Shown piece after piece: positions 51,600 to 60,317 of a stretch of 64,000 nt of DNA. Both the position numbers and the translations under genes were made by a program. Every line of letters begins with the position of its first letter. Positions within the stretch are counted from its first letter, which is position 1. The notes under the pieces were generated by a model. That model was not told the origin of the DNA and made no database searches. It saw nothing but the letters and a program-made list of their open reading frames with translations. Source of the stretch: Actinophytocola sp044466355 (GTDB lineage: Bacteria > Actinomycetota > Actinomycetes > Mycobacteriales > Pseudonocardiaceae); the NCBI RefSeq assembly GCF_044466355.1, contig NZ_JBITMQ010000014.1:186001-250000 (forward strand), given 5' to 3'.

Positions 51600-53426
51600 T
51601 CAGCGGACGGCGGGAGGGCGCGCGCCCTCCCGCACCGCCCGCACGATCAGCGGGACAAGAGCGAGCACGATCGCGACACCTCCGAGAATCCCCGGCAGCA
51701 CCAGATCCGACGCGTCGGTGACAGCGGGCCGCGCGATCACCGCCACAACGCCGAGTATCGCCATGATGGCGATGAGGATGGCGTAGCCGTAGCAGAAGAA
51801 CGGCAGCGGCCGTGGGTGTTTCCTGGCGAGTCGCAACCCGGCGTAGAACAAGGGCACGGACAGCACGGCGATTGCCGGCATGAAGAAGTTTGCCGCCGCG
51901 AGACTCCCCACGCCGAGGACGAACATCGCGACGCAGCCGACGATGCCGAGTTGCTCAGCGGCGGTCTTGGGCGGTGTCGGCTGGCCCGCCCACGGCTGAC
52001 CGGTCCCGTACCGGGGATGGCCGGGAGCAAGGAGGCCGGGCGCCGGGGGCCCTACCGGCGGGCCGAGGTGGCCGGGAGCGTGTCCCGCGAAACCCTGCTG
52101 ACCCGCGTACGTCGCCGGCGCCCTGGCCGGGCCAACGGGATTGGCGGTGCCGATGGGAGCCGGAGCCGCGGTGGGCATGCCGGGCTGAACCGGTCCCATC
52201 GGCGTGCCGGGTTGGCCTGCGCGAGTGGCGGGTGCCGCGGCAGGCACGCCAGGTGGAGCGGTTGGAGCCGCAGGGACGCTGGACGGTGCGGGCCTCGCGG
52301 GCGGGTGGATGGCTGTTGTCCGGGTTTCCGCCAGTTGGGGTGGGACGTCGCGGGTGCGGAGGCTGGTCCCGTCCTCGTTGACGTGGTGCGCGCCCAGCGC
52401 CACCGCCGTCTCCGGCTGGTCCAGGTTCACCGGCAGCACCCGCAACCGCTCCGCGATGAGCGTCGCCACCAGCGGGATCCGGCTCGACCCGCCGACCAGA
52501 TAGATCCCGGCCAACTCACCGAGCGACGTCCCGGCCGCTTCGACCGTCGACGCCAGCACCTCCACGCTCCGCAGCAGGCCCGGCCGGATCAGCGACTCCA
52601 GCTCCGCCCTGGTCACGAGCACGTCGCCGAACGGGTCGGGCAGCGGCACCTCTGTCTGCGGGTGGTCCGACAACGACTCCTTCGCCGCGCGCACGTCCTC
52701 GCGCAAGGCGCGCGCCGCCCGCCGGTCTGCCGTCGACTCCGGGCGCAGCAACCGCTGCCAGCCGCCGGGGTCCCGCGCCGACACCTGGCGGCCGATGTGG
52801 TCGAGCAGCGCCTGGTCGACGTCGAGGCCACCGAGGTCCGCGAGGCCGCCCTCCGCGAGCACGGTCGCGCCGCCGACCACGGCGACGTCGAACGTCCCCG
52901 CGCCCAGGTCGTACACGGCGAGGGGCTTTTTCGTGCCGACACCGGTGACCGCCGCGAAGTGCGCCGCCGCCGCGACCGGTTCGGGCACCAGCCGCGGGTT
53001 GCCCAGCCCGGCCTGCCGCGCCGCGGACAGCAGGATGTTCTGGCGCGCGGCACCCCACTGCGCGGGGTGTGTCAGCCGCACCTCGTCGGGCCGGGCGCCG
53101 CCCAGCTGCCTGCCCACCTCCGCCGCCACCTTGCCGAGCACCGCGGCGAGCGCGTTCGTCACCGGCACGACCGAGTCGCCGAGCAGGAGGGAGCCGTCGT
53201 CGACGCGGCGTTTCGGGTTCGGCTCGTACCTGGCCGGGGAGAGCCTCGCTCGCCGTTCCGCCTCCCGGCCGACGATCAGCGCCCCGTCCTCAGCGGCGAA
53301 CACGGCCGACGGCATGCTGGACGCGCCCTCGACCTCCACCACCCTCGGCTGCCGGTCCAGGGCCGACAGCACGGCGACGGTGTTGGACGTGCCAAGGTCG
53401 ACCGACAGCACGCTCACGCCGAACAT
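51600..53426 (-). CDS. Hsp70-like protein with Pro-rich linker and C-terminal membrane helices
   Basis: The 608-residue protein starts at ATG 53426 after a GGGGGG ribosome site. The actin-like ATPase core (VDLGTSNTVAVLS, VYDLGAGTFDVAVV, YLVGGSSRIPLVATL, NLDQPETAVALGAHH) parallels the 32867 protein, including RYEPNPKRRVDDG versus RYEPHPKRRIDET. The peptide-binding domain of DnaK is missing; instead a ~130-residue Pro/Ala/Gly linker leads to four hydrophobic helices. Its placement at the end of the substrate array suggests a link to secretion. The stop codon abuts that of the convergent gene. Confidence 0.82.
   Translation of the reverse strand: MFGVSVLSVDLGTSNTVAVLSALDRQPRVVEVEGASSMPSAVFAAEDGALIVGREAERRARLSPARYEPNPKRRVDDGSLLLGDSVVPVTNALAAVLGKVAAEVGRQLGGARPDEVRLTHPAQWGAARQNILLSAARQAGLGNPRLVPEPVAAAAHFAAVTGVGTKKPLAVYDLGAGTFDVAVVGGATVLAEGGLADLGGLDVDQALLDHIGRQVSARDPGGWQRLLRPESTADRRAARALREDVRAAKESLSDHPQTEVPLPDPFGDVLVTRAELESLIRPGLLRSVEVLASTVEAAGTSLGELAGIYLVGGSSRIPLVATLIAERLRVLPVNLDQPETAVALGAHHVNEDGTSLRTRDVPPQLAETRTTAIHPPARPAPSSVPAAPTAPPGVPAAAPATRAGQPGTPMGPVQPGMPTAAPAPIGTANPVGPARAPATYAGQQGFAGHAPGHLGPPVGPPAPGLLAPGHPRYGTGQPWAGQPTPPKTAAEQLGIVGCVAMFVLGVGSLAAANFFMPAIAVLSVPLFYAGLRLARKHPRPLPFFCYGYAILIAIMAILGVVAVIARPAVTDASDLVLPGILGGVAIVLALVPLIVRAVREGARPPAVR
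51610..51633. terminator. 24-base perfect palindrome at convergent gene ends
   Basis: GCGGGAGGGCGC is followed directly by its own complement GCGCCCTCCCGC. It lies 10 bases beyond the stop of the 49224 gene and inside the last codons of the Hsp70-like gene. It can fold in both transcripts and probably ends the plus-strand array. Confidence 0.65.
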
Positions 53427-53447
53427 CCCCCCAGAAGAAAAGAACAG

Positions 53448-54254
53448 TCAGGCCACCAGTTCGGACGTGTCCTCGATCGGTGCGCCCTTGACGTCCGCGT
53501 CCAGCAGTGGCCGGAACCGGTCCTGGCCGGCCAGGTGCACCAGGAAGAACGCGGTCAGCAGGGCCCGTGACAGCCGCAGCGCGCCGTGGTTCGACGTGCC
53601 GGGGATCAGCAGCCCGGTCCAGTGCCTGCCCTCGGCGAACCCCATGTGGTCCACCTTCGGCAGCAGCCGCAGCTGTGCCTCCCCGCCCCAGTTCGCCGCG
53701 ATCAGCCGTGCGTGGCCCACGGGCGGTGCCACCAGGTCCGCGCCGCCTGCGAGGTGCAGCGACGGCATGGCGCACCGGGCGGCGGCGTCTGTCGCGAACG
53801 GCTTGACCTGCGACGCGGCCATGGTCGCCACCGCACGCACGCGGCCGTCGTCCGCGGCGGCCAGCACCGCGGCGCCCGCGCCGGTCGAGTGCCCGGCCAG
53901 CGCCAGACGGGTCTGGTCGACGCTGATGTCGCCCTCACCGAGCCGCACGCCGACGCACACGTCGAGCGCCGTCCGCAGGTCCGCCGCGAAGAGACGGGCC
54001 GACCCGAGCGGGCCGCGCTGTGTGCCGGGTGCGGCGACGACGAAACCCCACGACGCCAGGTGCCGGAACAGGCCGAGGTACCGGGCGGGCGGCTGCAGCC
54101 AGCCGTGCCCGAACGCGATCGCGGGCAGGCCGAGGCCGGTCCGCGGCGTGAACACCAGGCCGGGCAGCCCTATCAGGGCGAGGTCGCCGCGCAGCACCTG
54201 GTGCGGACCGCGGTGGTTCAGTTCCTCGAGCAGGTGCTTCGGCTTGGTGGCCAT
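53448..54254 (-). CDS. Alpha/beta hydrolase (dienelactone hydrolase/PAF-acetylhydrolase-like)
   Basis: ATG 54254 begins MATKPKHLLEELNHRGPHQ and gives 268 residues; the longer open frame above it is antisense to glmS. The nucleophile is Ser in LALAGHSTGAGAAV, the acid lies in LAGGADLVAPP and the His in LPKVDHMGFAEG. IAFGHGWLQPPARYL supplies the oxyanion HG motif. No signal peptide is seen. Substrate unknown. It lies 21 bases downstream of the Hsp70-like start, divergent from glmS. Confidence 0.82.
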   Translation of the reverse strand: MATKPKHLLEELNHRGPHQVLRGDLALIGLPGLVFTPRTGLGLPAIAFGHGWLQPPARYLGLFRHLASWGFVVAAPGTQRGPLGSARLFAADLRTALDVCVGVRLGEGDISVDQTRLALAGHSTGAGAAVLAAADDGRVRAVATMAASQVKPFATDAAARCAMPSLHLAGGADLVAPPVGHARLIAANWGGEAQLRLLPKVDHMGFAEGRHWTGLLIPGTSNHGALRLSRALLTAFFLVHLAGQDRFRPLLDADVKGAPIEDTSELVA

Positions 54255-54320
54255 GGCATGGGACCTTAGCCAACCTGGGACCCGGCAGCCCTCCCGGCGC
54301 GGCGAGATAGCCTCTTCGGC

Positions 54321-56183
54321 ATGTGCGGAATCGTGGGATACGTGGGGCACCGGCAGGCCCTCGACGTCGTGGTCGACGGGCTCCGGCGCCTTGAGTACCG
54401 CGGGTACGACTCGGCAGGCGTCGCCGTGGTGACGGGGCCGGGGAACCTCGCCGTGGAGCGCAAAGCCGGTCGGCTCGCCAACCTCGAGAACCGCCTCGAC
54501 GAGGTCGGCAGGGACGGGTTCGCGGGCACCGCGGGCATGGGTCACACCAGGTGGGCGACCCACGGGCCGCCCGTGGACCGCAACGCCCACCCGCACCGCG
54601 ACGCCACCCACCGCGTCGCCGTGGTCCACAACGGCATCATCGAGAACTTCGCCGCGCTGCGTGCCGAGCTGGAGGCCGACGGTGTCGAGCTGACCAGCGA
54701 CACCGACACCGAGACCGTCGCGCACCTGGTCGGCCACGCCTACGCCGAGGGCCAGACCAAGGGCGACCTGCCCGCCAGCGTCCGTGCCGTCTGCCAGCGC
54801 CTGTCCGGCGCGTTCACGCTGGTCGTCACGCACGTCGATGAGCCGGACATGATCGTCGCCGCGCGCCGGTCCTCGCCGCTGGTGGTCGGGGTCGGCGAGG
54901 GGGAGACGTTCGTCGCGTCGGACGTGGCGGCGTTCATCGAGCACACCCGCGACGCCGTCGAGCTGGGCCAGGACCAGGTGGTCACGATCACCCGCGACGG
55001 CTACCACGTCACCGACTTCGAGGGCACGGACGCGCAGACCCGCCCGTTCCACGTCGACTGGGACCTGTCGGCCGCCGAGAAGGGCGGCCACGAGTACTTC
55101 ATGCTCAAGGAGATCGAGGAGCAGCCGACGGCGCTGGCCGACACGCTGCGCGGCCACTTCGTCGACGGCCGGATCATCCTCGACGAGCAGCGCATGACCG
55201 ACCAGGACCTCCGCGACGTCGACAAGGTGTTCGTGGTCGCGTGCGGCAGCGCCTACCACTCGGGCCTGGTCGCGAAGTACGCCATCGAGCACTGGACCCG
55301 CCTGCCCGTCGAGGTGGAGCTGGCGTCGGAGTTCCGCTACCGCGACCCGGTGCTGGACCGCGCGACGCTGGTCGTCGCCGTGTCGCAGTCCGGCGAGACC
55401 GCCGACACGCTGGAGGCCGTGCGGCACGCCCGTGAGCAGAAGGCCCGCGTCCTGGCGGTCTGCAACACCAACGGCGCGCAGATCCCACGCGAGTCCGACG
55501 CCGTGCTCTACACGCACGCGGGCCCGGAGATCGGGGTCGCGTCGACCAAGGCGTTCCTCGCGCAGATCGCCGCGAACCTGATGGTGGGGCTCGCGCTCGC
55601 GCAGGCCCGCGGCACCAAGTACGCCGACGAGATCGCCCGCGAGTTCAACGAGCTGGCCGCGATGCCCGACGCCGTCGCGAAGGTGCTCGGCACGGTCGAG
55701 CGGGTCCGCGAGCTCGGCCGGTCGCTGGCCGACTCGAAGGCGGTCCTGTTCCTGGGGCGCCACGTCGGCTACCCGGTGGCACTCGAAGGTGCGCTCAAGC
55801 TCAAGGAGCTGGCGTACATGCACGCAGAGGGCTTCGCGGCGGGCGAGCTGAAGCACGGGCCGATCGCGCTGATCGAGGACGACCTGCCGGTGGTCATCGT
55901 GATGCCGTCGCCCAAGGGCCGGGCCGTGCTGCACGCGAAGATGGTGTCGAACATCTCCGAGATCCAGGCCCGCGGCGCCCGCACGATCGTGCTGGCCGAG
56001 GAGGGTGACGAGACGGTCCGCCCGTTCGCGGACGTGCTGATCGAGCTCCCTGCCGTGCCGACGCTGCTGCAGCCGCTCGTCTCGACGGTGCCGCTGCAGG
56101 TGCTGTCGGCGGAGATCGCGCGGTCCCGCGGCTACGACGTGGACAAGCCGCGCAACCTCGCCAAGTCCGTGACGGTGGAGTAG
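54321..56183 (+). CDS. glmS: Glutamine--fructose-6-phosphate aminotransferase
   Basis: The 620-residue enzyme starts at ATG 54321 with the nucleophile Cys 2 (MCGIVGYVGHRQAL). The glutaminase domain (1-~235) has MGHTRWATHG and HNGIIENF. Two SIS isomerase domains follow (FVVACGSAYHSGLVAKY, VAVSQSGETADTLEA) and the C-terminus ends KPRNLAKSVTVE. It makes glucosamine-6-phosphate for peptidoglycan precursors, feeding GlmM. No glmS ribozyme is seen in the 66-base leader. Confidence 0.97.
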   Translation: MCGIVGYVGHRQALDVVVDGLRRLEYRGYDSAGVAVVTGPGNLAVERKAGRLANLENRLDEVGRDGFAGTAGMGHTRWATHGPPVDRNAHPHRDATHRVAVVHNGIIENFAALRAELEADGVELTSDTDTETVAHLVGHAYAEGQTKGDLPASVRAVCQRLSGAFTLVVTHVDEPDMIVAARRSSPLVVGVGEGETFVASDVAAFIEHTRDAVELGQDQVVTITRDGYHVTDFEGTDAQTRPFHVDWDLSAAEKGGHEYFMLKEIEEQPTALADTLRGHFVDGRIILDEQRMTDQDLRDVDKVFVVACGSAYHSGLVAKYAIEHWTRLPVEVELASEFRYRDPVLDRATLVVAVSQSGETADTLEAVRHAREQKARVLAVCNTNGAQIPRESDAVLYTHAGPEIGVASTKAFLAQIAANLMVGLALAQARGTKYADEIAREFNELAAMPDAVAKVLGTVERVRELGRSLADSKAVLFLGRHVGYPVALEGALKLKELAYMHAEGFAAGELKHGPIALIEDDLPVVIVMPSPKGRAVLHAKMVSNISEIQARGARTIVLAEEGDETVRPFADVLIELPAVPTLLQPLVSTVPLQVLSAEIARSRGYDVDKPRNLAKSVTVE

Positions 56184-56186
56184 CCC

Positions 56187-57629
56187 GTGCGGGGGGTGTG
56201 GACGACCGAGCAGGTCAGGGCCGCCGAGGACCGGCTGCTGGCGCGCACCCCCGAGGGCGCGCTGATGCGCAGGGCGGCGTTCGGCGTCGCCGCGGTGGCG
56301 GCGTCGATGTTGCGCGACCTGACCGGCGGCACGGCCGGTCGGCGCGTGACGCTGCTGGTCGGCGCGGGCAACAACGGCGGCGACGCGTTGTGGGCGGGTG
56401 CGTTCCTGCGGCGGCGCGCCGTGGCGGTGACGGCGGTGCTGCTCGCTCCGGACCGCGCACACGCGGCCGGGCTCGCGGCGTTCCGCAAGGCAGGCGGGCG
56501 AGTGTCCGCCGAACTCGGCGACCCGGACCTGGTCGTCGACGGCATCGTGGGTCTGTCCGCGCGCGGATCGCTCCGCCCGGCGGCGGCCGCGCTCGTCGAC
56601 CAGGTCCGTGCGCCGATCCTGGCGGTCGACCTGCCGAGCGGCGTCGACCCGAACACGGGCGCGGTCGACGGGCCCGCCGTGCGCGCGGACGTGACGGTCA
56701 CGTTCGGCGCCCACAAGCCGGTGCACGTGCTCAACACCGGGCACTGCGGCGAGGTGCACCTGGTCGACATCGGGCTGGGGCCCGAGCTGCCGGACCCGGA
56801 CCTGATCACCCTCGACGCCGACGACGTGGCCTTCGCGTGGCGCGTCCCGGGCCCGGCGGACGACAAGTACACGCAGGGCGTCACGGGTGTCGCGGCCGGT
56901 TCGGCGACGTACCCGGGCGCGGCCGTGCTGTCGTCGGGTGCGGCGGTGCTGGCGACGTCCGGCATGGTCCGGTACGCGGGCTGGGCGGCCGACGAGGTGC
57001 GGGGCCGCTGGCCGGAGCTGATCGCGACGGGCACGGTCGAGGACGCGGGCCGGGTGCAGGCGTGGGTCGTGGGCCCGGGCCTGGGCACCGGCCAGGTGGG
57101 CCGGGACGTGCTGACCGCCGTGTTCGACGACGCCGTCCCGACGTGTGTGGACGCGGACGGGATCACGTTGCTGGCGTCGACCCCGTCGCTGTGGGACGCC
57201 CGCGACCCGGACGTGCCGGTGGTCCTGACCCCGCACGCACGTGAGTTCGCCCGCATCGCCGACCCGCTCGGCATCGAACTGGGCGCGGACCGGGTGGCCG
57301 CGGCCCGCGCGCTGGCGAAACGCCTGGACGTGGTGGTGCTGCTGAAGGGCAACGCCACGGTGGTCGCCGCCCCGGACGGCCGGACGCTGGTGAACGCGGC
57401 CACGTCGTCGTGGCTGGCCACGGCCGGTTCCGGGGATGTGCTGACCGGCCTGATCGGCGCGCTGCTGGCGAGCGGACTGGACCCGTGGCTGGCAGCGGGC
57501 TGCGCCGCGTGGCTGCACGTCCGCGCCGCCGAACTGGCCGCCGACGGCGCCCCGGCCCCGGCGTCCGCGATCCAGCAGGCCATCCCGGCGGCCATCCGCG
57601 CGGTCCGCGCATCCGTCGGGACGATCTGA
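56187..57629 (+). CDS. nnrD: Bifunctional NAD(P)H-hydrate epimerase / ADP-dependent dehydratase
   Basis: GTG 56187 lies three bases after glmS and yields 480 residues. The epimerase half (1-~215) has LLVGAGNNGGDALWAGAF and VDLPSGVDPNTG. The dehydratase half (~225-480) has WVVGPGLGTGQ, VVVLLKGNATVV and SWLATAGSGDVLTG. Together they repair hydrated NADH and NADPH. Fusion of both domains is normal in bacteria. It is followed after 13 bases by alr. Confidence 0.95.
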   Translation: MRGVWTTEQVRAAEDRLLARTPEGALMRRAAFGVAAVAASMLRDLTGGTAGRRVTLLVGAGNNGGDALWAGAFLRRRAVAVTAVLLAPDRAHAAGLAAFRKAGGRVSAELGDPDLVVDGIVGLSARGSLRPAAAALVDQVRAPILAVDLPSGVDPNTGAVDGPAVRADVTVTFGAHKPVHVLNTGHCGEVHLVDIGLGPELPDPDLITLDADDVAFAWRVPGPADDKYTQGVTGVAAGSATYPGAAVLSSGAAVLATSGMVRYAGWAADEVRGRWPELIATGTVEDAGRVQAWVVGPGLGTGQVGRDVLTAVFDDAVPTCVDADGITLLASTPSLWDARDPDVPVVLTPHAREFARIADPLGIELGADRVAAARALAKRLDVVVLLKGNATVVAAPDGRTLVNAATSSWLATAGSGDVLTGLIGALLASGLDPWLAAGCAAWLHVRAAELAADGAPAPASAIQQAIPAAIRAVRASVGTI

Positions 57630-57642
57630 ATCGTGTGGGACC

Positions 57643-58773
57643 ATGAACACCGTCATGCCTGATCAGCCGTCTCCCCGGGCTGAGGTGGTCGTCGACCTCG
57701 ACGCCATCCGCCACAACGTCGCGCTGCTCGCCGCCCGGGCGAGCGGCGCCGTCACGATGGCCGTCGTCAAGGCCGACGGCTACGGCCACGGTGCCCTGCC
57801 CGTCGCCCGCGCGGCGCTCGACGCCGGGGCGACCTGGCTCGGCTCGTGCTCCCTCGCCGAGGCCCTCGACCTGCGCGAAGGCGGCGTCACGTCCCGCATC
57901 CTCAGCTGGCTCGACGTCCCCGGGACCGACTTCGCCCCCGGCGTCGAGGCCGATGTCGACCTGTCGGCGTCGAGCAGCGCTGAACTCGCCGCGATCGCCG
58001 GGGCCGCCCGCCGGGTGGGCAGGACTGCCCGCGTCCACCTGAAGATCGACACCGGGTTGTGCCGCAACGGCTGCCCGCCCGGCGACTGGCCCGACCTCGT
58101 CGAGAACGCGGCCAAGGCGCAGTCGGACGGGCACGTCGAGGTCGTCGCCGTCTGGTCGCACCTGGCGTGCGCCGACGAACCCGGCCACCCCGCGAACGAC
58201 CTGCAGGCCGCGCGGTTCGCGGACGCCTACGAGGTCGCGAGGGCGGCGGGTCTGCACCCCATGCGCCACCTCGCGAACTCCGCCGCCACCCTCGACCGGC
58301 CGGACCTGCACTTCGACATGGTCCGCGTCGGCATCGCCATGTACGGGCTGAACCCGTTGCCGTACAAGGAGAACCTCAAACCGGCCATGACGTTCCGGTC
58401 GACGGTCGCGCTCACGAAGCGGATCGACGCGGGCGAGTCCGTCTCCTATGGACAGACGTGGACCACCGACCGTGACACCACGCTCGCGCTCGTCCCGGTC
58501 GGCTACGCGGACGGCGTCTCCCGCGGCCTGTCGAACCGGATGGACGTGTGGCTCGCGGGCAGGCGGCGCCCGATCGTCGGCCGCGTCTGCATGGACCAGA
58601 TCGTGATCGACTGCGGTGACGACGCGGTGACGCCGGGCGAGGAGGTCGTCCTGTTCGGCGCGGGCACCCGCGGCGAGCCGACCGCCACCGAGTGGGCGAA
58701 CACGCTCGGCACCATCGACTACGAGATCGTCACCGGCATGTACCGGCCCCGCGTCACCAGGAGCTACCGGTGA
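57643..58773 (+). CDS. alr: Alanine racemase
   Basis: The 376-residue PLP enzyme begins at ATG 57643 (ATG 57655 is possible). The cofactor Lys is 43 in AVVKADGYGHG, and the second catalytic Tyr is in PVGYADGVSRG. RVHLKIDTGLCRNG and GRVCMDQIVIDCGD are also typical. It supplies D-alanine for peptidoglycan. Its stop overlaps the next hydrolase start by four bases. Confidence 0.97.
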   Translation: MNTVMPDQPSPRAEVVVDLDAIRHNVALLAARASGAVTMAVVKADGYGHGALPVARAALDAGATWLGSCSLAEALDLREGGVTSRILSWLDVPGTDFAPGVEADVDLSASSSAELAAIAGAARRVGRTARVHLKIDTGLCRNGCPPGDWPDLVENAAKAQSDGHVEVVAVWSHLACADEPGHPANDLQAARFADAYEVARAAGLHPMRHLANSAATLDRPDLHFDMVRVGIAMYGLNPLPYKENLKPAMTFRSTVALTKRIDAGESVSYGQTWTTDRDTTLALVPVGYADGVSRGLSNRMDVWLAGRRRPIVGRVCMDQIVIDCGDDAVTPGEEVVLFGAGTRGEPTATEWANTLGTIDYEIVTGMYRPRVTRSYR

Positions 58774-59846
58774 CGGTGTCCCGCAAGGTCGGCGCGCTCA
58801 TCGGCGGCGCCATCGGGGTCGCCGCCGCGGGCACGGCCATCGCTGTCGGCGTGGCGCGGCGCAAGCACGACCACGAGCCCGTCGAGAAGCTCGGCACCCT
58901 GCGCCCGGACCGCGAGTTCACGGTGATCACCGAGGACGGCATCGAGCTGTCCGTCGAGGAGGTCGACCCGGCCGACGGCGGCAGGCCCGCGCTGACCGTG
59001 GTGTTCGTGCACGGCTTCGCGCTCGACCGCCGCTCATGGCACTTCCAGCGCAAGGCGCTGGCCCGCCTCACCGAGCCCCGCGTCCGCCAGGTCCTGTACG
59101 ACCAGCGCAGCCACGGCCGCTCCGGCCGCGCGAACGAGGCGTCCAGCACCATCGAGCAGCTCGGCCGCGACCTCGGCGAGGTGCTGAACAAGCTCGACGG
59201 CCCGATCGTGCTCGTCGGCCACTCCATGGGCGGCATGACGATCATGGCGCTGGCCGAGCAGCGGCCGGACCTCTTCGAGGAGCAGGTGTACGGCGTCGCG
59301 CTCGTCGGCACCTCCGCCGGTGAGGTGGGCAAACGCGGCCTGCCGCGGCCGCTGCTGTCCCGCTGGAACCCGGTGACCCGCAACATCGGCAGGCTCGCCG
59401 ACTGGCAGCCGGGGCTCGTCGAGTTCGCCCGCGCAGCGGGCGGCCGGCTCACACGCAGGGCCGTGCGGTCGCTGGCGTTCGGCGCGAAGGACGTGGACGC
59501 GGCGCTCGTGGACCTCACGATGGAGCTGATCGACGCCAACCCGGTGCGGGTGCTCGCCGACTTCATCGACACCCTCGGTACCCACAACCGGTACGCCGCG
59601 CTCGCCGGTCTCAAGCACACGCACGTGCTGGTGCTGAGTGGCGACGCGGACCGGATGACGCAGTTCTCGCACGCGGAACGGATCGCGCGGGAGCTGCCCG
59701 ACGCCGAGCTGGTGCGGGTGCGCGGGGCCGGACACATGGTGATGCTCGAACAGCCGCAGCTGGTCAACGACCACCTGGTGATGCTGCTGCAGCAGTGCGC
59801 GTACGGACGGGAGGAGGGCCGGAAACGGTGGTGGCGGCGCGGATGA
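58770..59846 (+). CDS. Alpha/beta hydrolase with N-terminal membrane anchor
   Basis: GTG 58770 overlaps the alr stop and has AGGAG seven bases upstream. The 358-residue protein starts with a Gly/Ala-rich helix (KVGALIGGAIGVAAAGTAIA) that may anchor it. The hydrolase core has the oxyanion motif FVHGFALDRRSW, the nucleophile Ser in LVGHSMGGMT, an acid in LSGDADRMTQ and His in GAGHMVMLEQP. It lies between alr and tsaE as in other actinobacteria. Substrate unknown; lipid or ester hydrolysis at the membrane is plausible. Confidence 0.88.
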   Translation: MTVSRKVGALIGGAIGVAAAGTAIAVGVARRKHDHEPVEKLGTLRPDREFTVITEDGIELSVEEVDPADGGRPALTVVFVHGFALDRRSWHFQRKALARLTEPRVRQVLYDQRSHGRSGRANEASSTIEQLGRDLGEVLNKLDGPIVLVGHSMGGMTIMALAEQRPDLFEEQVYGVALVGTSAGEVGKRGLPRPLLSRWNPVTRNIGRLADWQPGLVEFARAAGGRLTRRAVRSLAFGAKDVDAALVDLTMELIDANPVRVLADFIDTLGTHNRYAALAGLKHTHVLVLSGDADRMTQFSHAERIARELPDAELVRVRGAGHMVMLEQPQLVNDHLVMLLQQCAYGREEGRKRWWRRG

Positions 59847-60307
59847 ACAAGGTGACGCACGAGGAACTGCTCACGGAGAGCGACACCCTGCGGTTCGGCA
59901 GGCATATCGGCGGCCTGCTCGAACCCGGTGACCTGGTGCTGCTGACCGGTCCGCTCGGCGCGGGCAAGACGGTCATGGCGAAGGGCATCGCGGAGGGCCT
60001 GGGCGTGGAGGGCCGCGTGAGTTCCCCCACGTTCATCATCGCCCGCGAGCACCGGCCGGCTCCCGGTGGCCGCGGCATCCCGCTCGTGCACGTCGACGCC
60101 TACCGCCTCGGTGACGACTTCGCGCAGCTCGACGACCTGGACCTGGACACCGAACTGGTGGAGGCGGCGGTCGTCATCGAATGGGGCGAACCGGGCACGA
60201 GGCTGTCCGAGGACCACCTTCTCGTGAACTTGATCCGCCGGGAGGACGATTCCAGGCTGGCTGAGGTGACTCCGTCAGGCTCTTGGGAAAAGCGCTGGTC
60301 GACGTAA
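59843..60307 (+). CDS. tsaE: tRNA t6A synthesis ATPase TsaE
   Basis: ATG 59843 overlaps the hydrolase stop. The 154-residue protein has Walker A GPLGAGKTVMAKGIAE, switch SSPTFIIAREH and VHVDAYRLGD, and AVVIEWGEPG, all characteristic of TsaE. It energises the TsaB-TsaD complex. All but the threonylcarbamoyl-AMP synthase of the t6A pathway is in this 3-kb stretch. Confidence 0.95.
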   Translation: MNKVTHEELLTESDTLRFGRHIGGLLEPGDLVLLTGPLGAGKTVMAKGIAEGLGVEGRVSSPTFIIAREHRPAPGGRGIPLVHVDAYRLGDDFAQLDDLDLDTELVEAAVVIEWGEPGTRLSEDHLLVNLIRREDDSRLAEVTPSGSWEKRWST

Positions 60308-60317
60308 TCTGGATGGT

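Noticed and set aside
54255..54320. glmS ribozyme in the glmS leader
   Set aside because: The leader is only 66 bases and lacks room for the fold; the ribozyme is also not typical of actinobacteria.
53448..57656. A 1402-codon open frame on the minus strand across glmS and nnrD
   Set aside because: Only its last 268 codons match a hydrolase; the rest is antisense to well-conserved glmS and nnrD and is open because of third-position GC bias.
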